Source: SIG622 sp045652245 (lineage in GTDB: Bacteria; Bacillota; Clostridia; Oscillospirales; CAG-382). From it: a DNA stretch of 19,374 bases. The first letter of the stretch is position 1. Each line of letters opens with the position of its first letter. The stretch lies in assembly GCA_045652245.1 (NCBI GenBank), contig JAZRTY010000001.1, positions 1 to 19,374 on the forward strand, written 5' to 3'. Shown in pieces: positions 14,208 through 19,374 of the stretch. Under the pieces are notes generated by a model, which saw only the letters and a program-made list of their open reading frames with translations, had not been told where the DNA came from and ran no database searches. Both the position numbers and the translations under genes were made by a program.

Positions 14208-14603
14208 TTATTTAATCCACCATTCGGGGGTTATCTCACCAAGCCGTACAGTGCGACAAGTGGAATAGTCAAGCATTATTTCAATATCGTGGTATTTTCC
14301 TGCCATAAGCTGTACCATAAGCTCACGACAAGCACCACACGGGGCACCGCTTGAGCCGTCAGGCAGAATACAAAGAACCTTGTCAATTTCCTGTTCACCA
14401 TTTGTAATCATATTAAAAATGGCATTTCTTTCTGCACAAATACCAAGAGTTGAACAGGTGTCAATACAAACACCGGTATATATTTTCCCGGATTTTGAAA
14501 GAACAGCTGCAGATACCTCTCCACAGGTAACGTATTCGGAAATCCGTCGCTCGTTAAGAACGGCTTTTGCAGCTTTATACATTTCAACCCAGATTTTTTC
14601 CAT
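14208..14603 (-). CDS. Cytidine/blasticidin-S deaminase-family enzyme
   Basis: Zinc-dependent hydrolytic deaminase of the cytidine deaminase superfamily; possible substrates are cytidine, deoxycytidine or a cytosine nucleoside antibiotic such as blasticidin S. 131 residues from the chosen start. Zinc and catalytic motifs ICAERNAIF (C56, E58) and APCGACREL (C89, C92) are intact. The small size and the C-terminus (RTVRLGEITPEWWIK) are compatible with either CDD or blasticidin-S deaminase. The frame extends 11 codons further to an ATG at 14636 that overlaps the kinase stop, but the ATG at 14601-14603 has a strong AAGGAG SD and is preferred. Last gene of the AbrB-MGT-kinase-deaminase operon. Confidence 0.88.
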   Translation of the reverse strand: MEKIWVEMYKAAKAVLNERRISEYVTCGEVSAAVLSKSGKIYTGVCIDTCSTLGICAERNAIFNMITNGEQEIDKVLCILPDGSSGAPCGACRELMVQLMAGKYHDIEIMLDYSTCRTVRLGEITPEWWIK

Positions 14604-14635
14604 ATGTAATATCTCCTTTAAATCATAGTTTTTCA

Positions 14636-15148
14636 TTATAAATCAATATCAATTTCGTACTTTTCATCAATAAGAATATAATTTACCTTATGTACTTTTG
14701 CAAGCTTCAGTATTTGCTCATTGTCTGCCAAAACACTTTCCATAGTACACCAGTCATCATCCAGACGATTTTCAATGATGTTGGCATACTCCTTTATGTC
14801 GGAAAAGTGATTTTTAATGTAGGCTTCACTCATAACAAGACAATAGTATCTTATGTTATCAAGATATTCCTGCTCAAAATCCTTTGCCCAATCAAAGGGA
14901 ATATAGCACCCCTCAACAATAAGATTCTGACAATTCTCAATCGCAGTTTTAATCATTTCACGAACAATGGGCCATAAATATTCAGTTAATTCATTGTCAT
15001 CCATAGGGGTAAGTTCTGTATTACCACTACGAATCAAACCCATCTTCAAGTGGTCTATTGAAAGGTATGGATATTTATATTTTTCAAGTAACTTTTGAGA
15101 AAGTGCCGTCTTGCCTGTGTGCGAAGCGCCGGTAATTAAAATAATCAT
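14636..15148 (-). CDS. P-loop nucleoside/small-molecule kinase-like protein
   Basis: Predicted ATP- or GTP-binding kinase of the AAA/adenylate-kinase-like P-loop class; substrate unknown. 170 residues. Walker A GASHTGKT (7-14), a downstream YLSIDHLKMGLIRSG where the substrate-binding acidic residue is likely, LIVEGCYIPFDW near the middle (a Walker B-like hydrophobic strand ending in E), and a C-terminal KVNYILIDEKYEIDID. The family is widespread in Firmicutes and usually unannotated; zeta-toxin or chloramphenicol-phosphotransferase-like functions cannot be decided from sequence. It starts 7 bp after the stop of the glycosyltransferase gene and ends where the long frame of the deaminase begins, so it is co-translated with both. 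Confidence 0.82.
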   Translation of the reverse strand: MIILITGASHTGKTALSQKLLEKYKYPYLSIDHLKMGLIRSGNTELTPMDDNELTEYLWPIVREMIKTAIENCQNLIVEGCYIPFDWAKDFEQEYLDNIRYYCLVMSEAYIKNHFSDIKEYANIIENRLDDDWCTMESVLADNEQILKLAKVHKVNYILIDEKYEIDIDL

Positions 15149-15154
15149 CTCTGC

Positions 15155-16339
15155 CTAACTCCTTTCACCGTTACAAACCTGTATAATTTTATCTGCAGCC
15201 CCCTTTGCACCTGAAGAACGCTTAAAGCTCTCAGCAATTTTTGCAGCATTTTGCTTATAGGTACTGTTATACAATATTTCATTTATAGCATTCAGAAAAG
15301 AGGCAGCATCAGATTTTTCAAGCTTTATTCCTGCAGCAAGTTGAGAAACTCGCTCGGCAACACCTCTTTGTTCCTGCGTCTGTGGCAGCATAACAAGCGG
15401 GACTTCAAAATATAAACTTTCACTGACACTGTTCATTCCACAGTGTGATACAAACACATCCGCTTTTTGTAAAATGGCGATTTGGTCAACATATGGATAA
15501 ACCGATATGTTTTCAGGTAATTTACCAAAGTCCTCGATAGACACCAAATTGCCGACAGACATAATTACCTGATATTCTGTGCCTGCAAGTGCAGATATAC
15601 AAGTGCTGTAAAACGGCATCATATCATTATTAACCGTTCCCATTGATATGTAAATCAACTTGTCCTTGCTTTTTTCGATTTCCTCGGTTGTAGGACGAAT
15701 TGAAGGCCCTACAAAAGCATATTTTTCCGAAAAAGTCTCAGAACAAGGCTGAAATTCAGGAGAGGTATATACAATCGTATGGGTGGTATCATCACTTGCG
15801 ATGATATCAAGAATATTTTTGACAGGATACCCTTTACTCTGCAAGCGTTTAATTTGCTTAGTGGTTTTTGGTACTGCTAAAATCATCTTAATCAAATCAC
15901 CGATACCTTGTTTCATAATCTTTGCAGAGTGCTGATTAAAAGCAAATGTTGTAGTTGAACAAACAAAGGGAATACCGAGCTTTAGTGCCACAGCTTTTCC
16001 CCATAGAGCCATAGAATCTGCAACAATACAGTCAGGACGAAGTTCTGCCATCTCTTTGCAAACTTTATCATCAAGTGCTAACGTAGTATCTACAAGTATT
16101 TTTGTGGAAAACGCAAGGTCTTTTCCCACACGGGTAGCATCTTTTGCATTTAGCTTCTGCTGCGTATCATAATCGTCGCAGGAAATAAAGGTTGCACCTG
16201 CCGACTCGATTTTTTCACGCATAATGTTATATGAATAGTACCATACCTTGTGTCCCCGGGAGACTAATTCCCGAATAACTCCTAAAGTAGGATTAGTATG
16301 TCCGTGTGCAGGAATACAAAAGAAAACAATTTTACTCAT
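15155..16339 (-). CDS. MGT-type GT1 glycosyltransferase (macrolide glycosyltransferase family)
   Basis: Cytosolic GT1 enzyme that transfers a sugar from a nucleotide sugar to a small acceptor; relatives glycosylate macrolides, flavonoids and sterol-like compounds. 394 residues. PAHGHTNP (10-17) carries the catalytic His, VADS (106-109) the partner Asp108, ISMGTV (231-236) the linker, and VSHCGMNSVSES (297-308) with PLVMLPQTQEQ (314-324) the nucleotide-sugar site. No signal or membrane segment. The ATG follows AAGGAG, 30 bp after the AbrB-type gene. In bacteria this family appears both in self-resistance and in metabolite tailoring; here it sits with a kinase and a deaminase. Confidence 0.93.
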   Translation of the reverse strand: MSKIVFFCIPAHGHTNPTLGVIRELVSRGHKVWYYSYNIMREKIESAGATFISCDDYDTQQKLNAKDATRVGKDLAFSTKILVDTTLALDDKVCKEMAELRPDCIVADSMALWGKAVALKLGIPFVCSTTTFAFNQHSAKIMKQGIGDLIKMILAVPKTTKQIKRLQSKGYPVKNILDIIASDDTTHTIVYTSPEFQPCSETFSEKYAFVGPSIRPTTEEIEKSKDKLIYISMGTVNNDMMPFYSTCISALAGTEYQVIMSVGNLVSIEDFGKLPENISVYPYVDQIAILQKADVFVSHCGMNSVSESLYFEVPLVMLPQTQEQRGVAERVSQLAAGIKLEKSDAASFLNAINEILYNSTYKQNAAKIAESFKRSSGAKGAADKIIQVCNGERS

Positions 16340-16369
16340 GTTTTACTCCTTTGTCTCAGTAAAAGAAAT

Positions 16370-16570
16370 CTAATTTTTCACAAAAACTTTCGCAAAAAGC
16401 TCACCGAAGCTGTTTTTCGGCGGAATAGCAAGTCCTTTCTTTTCGTCACCTAAAACAATTAAATTATCCCCGGGATGAATATCAAATAGCTCACGAGCCT
16501 GCTTTGGGATAACAATCTGTCCCTTTTCACCCACAGTTACTGTCCAGGCATATTTTCCTTTTGCACTCAT
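16370..16570 (-). CDS. AbrB/MazE-type (SpoVT-AbrB) regulator
   Basis: Small swapped-hairpin DNA-binding protein of 66 residues: TVTVGEKGQIVIPKQARELFDIHPGDNLIVLGDEKKGLAI is the complete SpoVT-AbrB fold (about 10-49), and the short C-terminal tail NSFGELFAKVFVKN is free. Such proteins act as transition-state regulators or as antitoxins; there is no adjacent PIN or MazF toxin, so regulation is more likely. It is the first gene of the operon and the promoter contains a palindrome over the -10 box, which suggests autoregulation. AGGAGG SD 7 nt before the ATG. Confidence 0.92.
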   Translation of the reverse strand: MSAKGKYAWTVTVGEKGQIVIPKQARELFDIHPGDNLIVLGDEKKGLAIPPKNSFGELFAKVFVKN

Positions 16571-16577
16571 TATAATT

Positions 16578-16583
16578 CCTCCT
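16578..16583 (-). promoter_or_regulatory. SD of the AbrB-type gene
   Basis: AGGAGG on the minus strand, 7 nt before the ATG at 16568-16570; strong translation of the regulator is expected. Confidence 0.85.
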
Positions 16584-16601
16584 GTATAAAAAGTATGATT
16601 T

Positions 16602-16617
16602 GTATAACTTATTATAC
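16602..16617. promoter_or_regulatory. Palindromic operator over the -10 of the AbrB operon
   Basis: GTATAACTTATTATAC: 6-bp perfect arms, 4-bp centre, covering the -10. The flanks hold further related pieces (AAGTAT at 16591, GTATAA at 16584), so several AbrB dimers could bind side by side. Confidence 0.6.
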
Positions 16618-16639
16618 TTTAAAATTTTAGTTTTGTCAA
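16611..16639 (-). promoter_or_regulatory. Perfect consensus promoter of the AbrB-MGT-kinase-deaminase operon
   Basis: Minus strand TTGACA (16634-16639), 17-bp spacer, TATAAT (16611-16616). Separated from the upstream operon by the terminator at 16651-16686. Potentially very strong unless repressed. Confidence 0.92.
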
Positions 16640-16650
16640 TAGTAGAATTT

Positions 16651-16686
16651 AAAAAATCACCATTGATTTTTCAATGGTGATTTTTT
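16651..16686. terminator. Bidirectional terminator after the DUF1653 gene
   Basis: 16-bp perfect arms AAAAAATCACCATTGA (16651-16666) and TCAATGGTGATTTTTT (16671-16686) around TTTT. It has a T-tail in both directions. It ends the minus-strand glycosidase-DUF1653 operon just upstream of the AbrB promoter. Confidence 0.93.
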
Positions 16687-16697
16687 GTGATAGTAAG

Positions 16698-16937
16698 CTA
16701 CTCAATAAGCTCAAACCTGTACTTTTGAACGGCATCGGGATATTTTACACGGTCAACTTCCTCAAGGAACATCGAAAGTGGTCGTATCCATAACGAACCA
16801 TCGCCATACATCTGGCGATATACCACAAATTCTTCGCAATTTTCCGAATGCTTGGCAATTCCTTCAACACGGTAAAGGTTACCCTTGAAGTGACGGTAAA
16901 TACTACCGATTTTAATAGTTCTTATATCATTACTCAT
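16698..16937 (-). CDS. DUF1653 protein
   Basis: 79 residues; the function of the family is unknown. The DUF1653 signature is clear: GSIYRHFKGNLYRVEGIAKHSE, then EEFVVYRQMYGDGSLWIRPLSMFLEEV. Fold is expected to be a small beta barrel. The open frame runs upstream to 17012 inside the glycosidase-like gene, but MSNDIRTIK at 16935-16937 has GGAAG upstream and begins just before the conserved domain, so it is the likely start. It follows the glycosidase-like gene by 25 bp and shares its terminator. No enzyme residues are evident. Confidence 0.85.
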   Translation of the reverse strand: MSNDIRTIKIGSIYRHFKGNLYRVEGIAKHSENCEEFVVYRQMYGDGSLWIRPLSMFLEEVDRVKYPDAVQKYRFELIE

Positions 16938-16962
16938 ATTCACACTTCCAGTCTGTTCAATC

Positions 16963-18732
16963 TTATGCCCTTGCACCGGAATCATCATCAAGATTTTCAG
17001 TTTTACCTGCATTCTTCCCGTTGGTGATCAACCCGACTCTATAACCATCAATAACTGAATGTACATTCGGATAATCAGCAAGGTCAAAAGTTTCGTCATG
17101 AATGGGCATCGGGGGACGAAGCTTAAAATGATACGGGTCATCACTTATTTTATAATTCTTTATACAGTGATAAATGTCAGAAAGCTCTTCCATGAATTTA
17201 ACAGCTACAGGATTTTCGTGCAGCTTTTCGTTGCGGTATCGGTGTAAATCCATAAAAGCACGAATGTATATAAGTCTCCATCTCCATGCCTTTTTACCCC
17301 ATTCGGGAAGAGTTGCATCTATTTCCCGGGCAAGTTCCCAGGCACGCTCGGAAAGAGCTGTATCGGCATGGTTCTTATCTGCAGTCATAAACACCTTACT
17401 CATACAGTTTTCGGAATTTAAAACATGGTTCTTTTCAATACATTTAACCATTTCCACAAATTTTTCAGATTGTGTGCATCCGAACGAATAAGCTCCGTAT
17501 TCGGCAACTGCAGCATCAGGTTCATTGTTGTAATCCCTGTAAAGTCCGGAAACGACGTACTTGTTTAAGTCCTCATAGATTCCTTCGGAGTACATTCTTC
17601 CACCCTGCAACTTACCCTCGGTAGCTCTCCAGATTTCAGTATATCTTTCAGGGAAGAACGATGCTCCATATCCTCCCCACGGCCACAATCCCCACATAGA
17701 GATTTCAGGGAACGCAATAAGAGGCAGGTCTCCCGGGACACGATTGTCAATAGGATATCTCGGATATGTTGTATGTGAGTCTGCCATTATAATATCAGCC
17801 CATTTTTCCTCTTCCAACGATTTTGAAAGAAGCTCCCATTCTTCCTCGTCAAAAAGCCAGGTTGCTACAATAAGCTTACAGTCAGGGAAATATTCTCTTG
17901 CAACCTCAAGTGCACGCTTGGCTGCACGGATATAACCGTTACCACCCCAGGGTTTGCATTTTTCACAGCCGCATCCACCTTCATCATATGGAAAGACAGT
18001 CAGATAGTTAACTGCGATACCTCTTTGTTTCATTTGCGTAAGACCAAAACGATTTTGTGCATCAAGTATTTCCTGACCTTTTTTTGTTGACGGACAAACC
18101 TTGTGGCCTGCGTTACCTCTTCCGAGAACATTCTCAATAGGAGCAGCTTTTGCTTCCTCGGGAATATCAAAATATGTACATGATGTCGGTGCACCGTGTA
18201 TCAGCTCAATTCCTAAAGATATTGCCTTTTCCATAACGGTTACACTACGGTCATATGCTTCATCTACGCTTTTTGTGTCGTTGATATTAAGATTTATCGC
18301 AGGAATCGGATGCAGCAGCTGATTTATTCCCATAAGCGCCAGGTCTTCAATGTATTCAAACACCTTCTCAATCGGAGCATTGAAATAAAAAGTGTGAAAA
18401 TGTGTAGCTGTATATACACATCTATATCGGCAGTCAGGAGTTGTAATTCCCCTTATTTTTGTAGGAATGATACCGTTTTCTGTAAACTTGCTTGTGTATA
18501 ATACTCTTCCTGCTCCTGCAAGAATATTTATAATACTGTCGGCTACAACCGTAATATGTCTATCCTTACCGATAATTCTGTAGCTGTCGGCTCTGAAACT
18601 TCTGTCAAGCTCCAATGTAAGTAAAAATCCACCATCGCCTTCACTCATTCCACGCATTTTTAGTCGTCTTGCAACAATGTCACGCGACTCTGTAAGCTCA
18701 TCGGTGTTAATCTCAATTTTGAAATTATGCAT
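16963..18732 (-). CDS. GH20/GH67-like glycosidase-family protein (cytosolic)
   Basis: Putative sugar hydrolase or carbohydrate-binding TIM-barrel protein of 589 residues. The N-terminal ~90 residues (ADSYRIIGKDRHITVVADSIINILAGAGRVLYTS, 48-81) look like the zincin-like alpha/beta domain that precedes hexosaminidase and alpha-glucuronidase barrels. After it comes RGITTPDCRYRCVYTATHFHTFYF (94-117) and the signature PYDEGGCGCEKCKPWGGNG (248-266), similar to DUF4838/alpha-glucuronidase-type proteins. D250 and E251 are candidate catalytic acids; C254, C256 and C259 could bind metal. No signal peptide, so substrates would be imported oligosaccharides. SD GGAG 8 nt before the ATG, and a promoter with paired operators upstream. 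Family membership is a motif-level guess. Confidence 0.6.
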   Translation of the reverse strand: MHNFKIEINTDELTESRDIVARRLKMRGMSEGDGGFLLTLELDRSFRADSYRIIGKDRHITVVADSIINILAGAGRVLYTSKFTENGIIPTKIRGITTPDCRYRCVYTATHFHTFYFNAPIEKVFEYIEDLALMGINQLLHPIPAINLNINDTKSVDEAYDRSVTVMEKAISLGIELIHGAPTSCTYFDIPEEAKAAPIENVLGRGNAGHKVCPSTKKGQEILDAQNRFGLTQMKQRGIAVNYLTVFPYDEGGCGCEKCKPWGGNGYIRAAKRALEVAREYFPDCKLIVATWLFDEEEWELLSKSLEEEKWADIIMADSHTTYPRYPIDNRVPGDLPLIAFPEISMWGLWPWGGYGASFFPERYTEIWRATEGKLQGGRMYSEGIYEDLNKYVVSGLYRDYNNEPDAAVAEYGAYSFGCTQSEKFVEMVKCIEKNHVLNSENCMSKVFMTADKNHADTALSERAWELAREIDATLPEWGKKAWRWRLIYIRAFMDLHRYRNEKLHENPVAVKFMEELSDIYHCIKNYKISDDPYHFKLRPPMPIHDETFDLADYPNVHSVIDGYRVGLITNGKNAGKTENLDDDSGARA

Positions 18733-18749
18733 ATTTCACACTCCTGCAA

Positions 18750-18777
18750 ATTATATTGTACAATACTTGTTGTACAA
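18750..18777 (-). promoter_or_regulatory. Promoter of the glycosidase-DUF1653 operon
   Basis: Minus strand TTGTAC (18772-18777), 16-bp spacer, TATAAT (18750-18755). The -35 overlaps one TTGTACAA palindrome, and the other abuts the -10. Confidence 0.75.
18756..18777. promoter_or_regulatory. Paired TTGTACAA operators (GntR/LacI-like)
   Basis: Two perfect octamer palindromes TTGTACAA at 18756-18763 and 18770-18777, spaced 14 bp start to start. On the plus strand ATACTTGTTGTACAAG (18763-18778) resembles the GntR-type ATACTTGTATACAAGTAT operator. No matching regulator gene lies in the window, so a distant sugar-responsive repressor is assumed. Confidence 0.65.
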
Positions 18778-18898
18778 GCTTGATTTTAGCACAATGCAGC
18801 TTTGAAGTCAATAGAAGCACTAGCGAAAAATTTTCGTAACCCCCACAATAAATGAGAAATTTCAGCTTGCGTGCCTGCTCTGTTCAACAAATTGGAAT
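18778..18898. other. Intergenic, no clear feature
   Basis: Between the glycosidase promoter and the stop of the GNAT gene. The only structure seen is GCGAAAAATTTTCGT (near 18822-18836), a short self-complementary stretch without a U-run; not a convincing terminator. Confidence 0.5.
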
Positions 18899-19374
18899 TT
18901 ATCGGTTAATCCACTCATCTTTTGAAATCGCAAATACCTTTGTAATTTCGTTTATCTCGTCAGAAAATTCATCTACTTGCTTGCAACCATATGAGATAGC
19001 AGTTTTGACTGATGCTTTATTGGTATACTTCATATAAGAATAAACGATGTTAAAAGGAGTGTTGTTGAAAGTCCAATCTCTGACAGCAATCGCCGCTTCT
19101 TTTGCATATCCTTTTCGTTGCTTGTCAGCTCTGATATGGTATCCGATTTCGGGTTTTATTTCTCCGTTGATAAATTGCATTGTTAAGCCACAGTCACCTA
19201 TCATTTCACCTGTCTTTTTCAAGCATACAGCCCACAGTCCAAAACCTAATACCCGATATCTTTCGATATTACGCTCAATCCAGTTCCTTACCCTATTTTC
19301 ATCAAATGCATAGGGATAATGCTGCATTATGTCCGAATTTGATAACACCTTGTAAAGTGCGTGAAAATCATCAT
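18899..19374 (-). CDS. GNAT acetyltransferase, RimJ/RimL-like (N-terminus cut by window edge)
   Basis: Acetyl-CoA-dependent N-acetyltransferase; cytosolic, substrate unknown. The frame remains open to position 19374 (…DDFHALYKVLSNSDIMQHYPY), so the GTG at 19348 is not the true start and about 10-20 N-terminal residues lie outside. Visible features: GLWAVCLKKTGEMIGDCGLTMQ, EIGYHIRADKQRKGYAKEAA (the Q/RxxGxG/A acetyl-CoA loop, here QRKGYA) and NIVYSYMKYTNKASVKTAISYGC. The SYMKYTNKASVKTAISYGC segment is the usual N-x-A-S beta6 motif. It is unrelated by position to the GNAT pseudogene at 2856-3276. Confidence 0.9.
   Translation of the reverse strand, partial: DDFHALYKVLSNSDIMQHYPYAFDENRVRNWIERNIERYRVLGFGLWAVCLKKTGEMIGDCGLTMQFINGEIKPEIGYHIRADKQRKGYAKEAAIAVRDWTFNNTPFNIVYSYMKYTNKASVKTAISYGCKQVDEFSDEINEITKVFAISKDEWINR

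Noticed and set aside
14604..14636. Longer start of the deaminase overlapping the kinase stop (TAATG)
   Set aside because: Weak SD; the ATG at 14603 has a strong AAGGAG and the family does not need the extra 11 residues.
16370..16570. AbrB-type protein as antitoxin of a toxin-antitoxin pair
   Set aside because: The next gene is a GT1 glycosyltransferase, not a PIN, MazF or other known toxin, so a regulator role is more likely.
17321..17334. ATTTCCCGGG followed by CAAG, 12/14 match to the Noc binding site ATTTCCCGGGAAAT
   Set aside because: It lies inside the glycosidase-like coding sequence, encodes ordinary residues, and occurs once; a single imperfect match is expected by chance despite the ParB/Noc-like gene nearby.
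1..19374. CRISPR arrays, insertion sequences, rRNA and riboswitches
   Set aside because: No regularly spaced repeats, transposase motifs, rRNA segments or conserved riboswitch cores were seen on either strand.

Overview
The window is an AT-rich chromosomal segment from an anaerobic low-GC Gram-positive bacterium, most likely class Clostridia (Ruminococcaceae/Oscillospiraceae-like; family level is inference). The indicators are an IspH-ribosomal protein S1 fusion preceded by BaiN-type flavoprotein, cytidylate kinase and PlsC genes, sigma-A consensus promoters, strong AGGAGG-type Shine-Dalgarno (SD) sites, and an rsmG next to a ParB/Noc-like gene.

Layout. (1) 1-2844, minus strand: an autoregulated operon marR - iron alcohol dehydrogenase - aldehyde dehydrogenase (cut by the left edge). 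Its promoter is a near-ideal TTGACT-17-TATAAT box carrying two 20-bp inverted-repeat operators. (2) 2856-3850: a decayed GNAT acetyltransferase pseudogene, an intact tRNA-Ser(CGA) with terminator, then a duplicated 5' half of a tRNA-Ser driven by a perfect TTGACA-17-TATAAT promoter. The 160 bp between the two tRNA copies hold GGCAAA repeats, which looks like the scar of an integrative element. (3) 3789-9376, plus strand: an operon with overlapping or nearly abutting genes: RpiR regulator, BaiN-family flavoprotein, cmk, plsC, ispH-rpsA. It joins sugar-responsive control, nucleotide and phospholipid supply, isoprenoid synthesis and translation. (4) 9394-12329, minus strand: rsmG, a flavin-reductase-like protein, and a lipoprotein with a DHHW domain and an N-terminal Cys/His repeat array. 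(5) 12378-14186, plus strand: a short QueG-like Fe-S protein and a ParB/Noc-like protein whose start region contains a long perfect palindrome. (6) 14208-16639, minus strand: AbrB-type regulator, MGT-type glycosyltransferase, P-loop kinase and cytidine/blasticidin-type deaminase in one tightly spaced operon under a perfect consensus promoter; a possible detoxification or small-molecule modification cassette. (7) 16651-18777, minus strand: a cytosolic GH20/GH67-like glycosidase-family protein plus a DUF1653 protein under a promoter with two TTGTACAA operators. (8) 18899-19374, minus strand: a GNAT acetyltransferase cut by the right edge.

Most genes are ordinary core or accessory genes. The items most worth a second look are the tRNA-Ser half-gene scar with its orphan promoter, the four-gene AbrB-controlled modification operon, the 27-residue Cys/His repeats fused to a DHHW domain, and an internal SD site at the IspH/S1 junction. 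All functional statements come from reading motifs; no database search was run.
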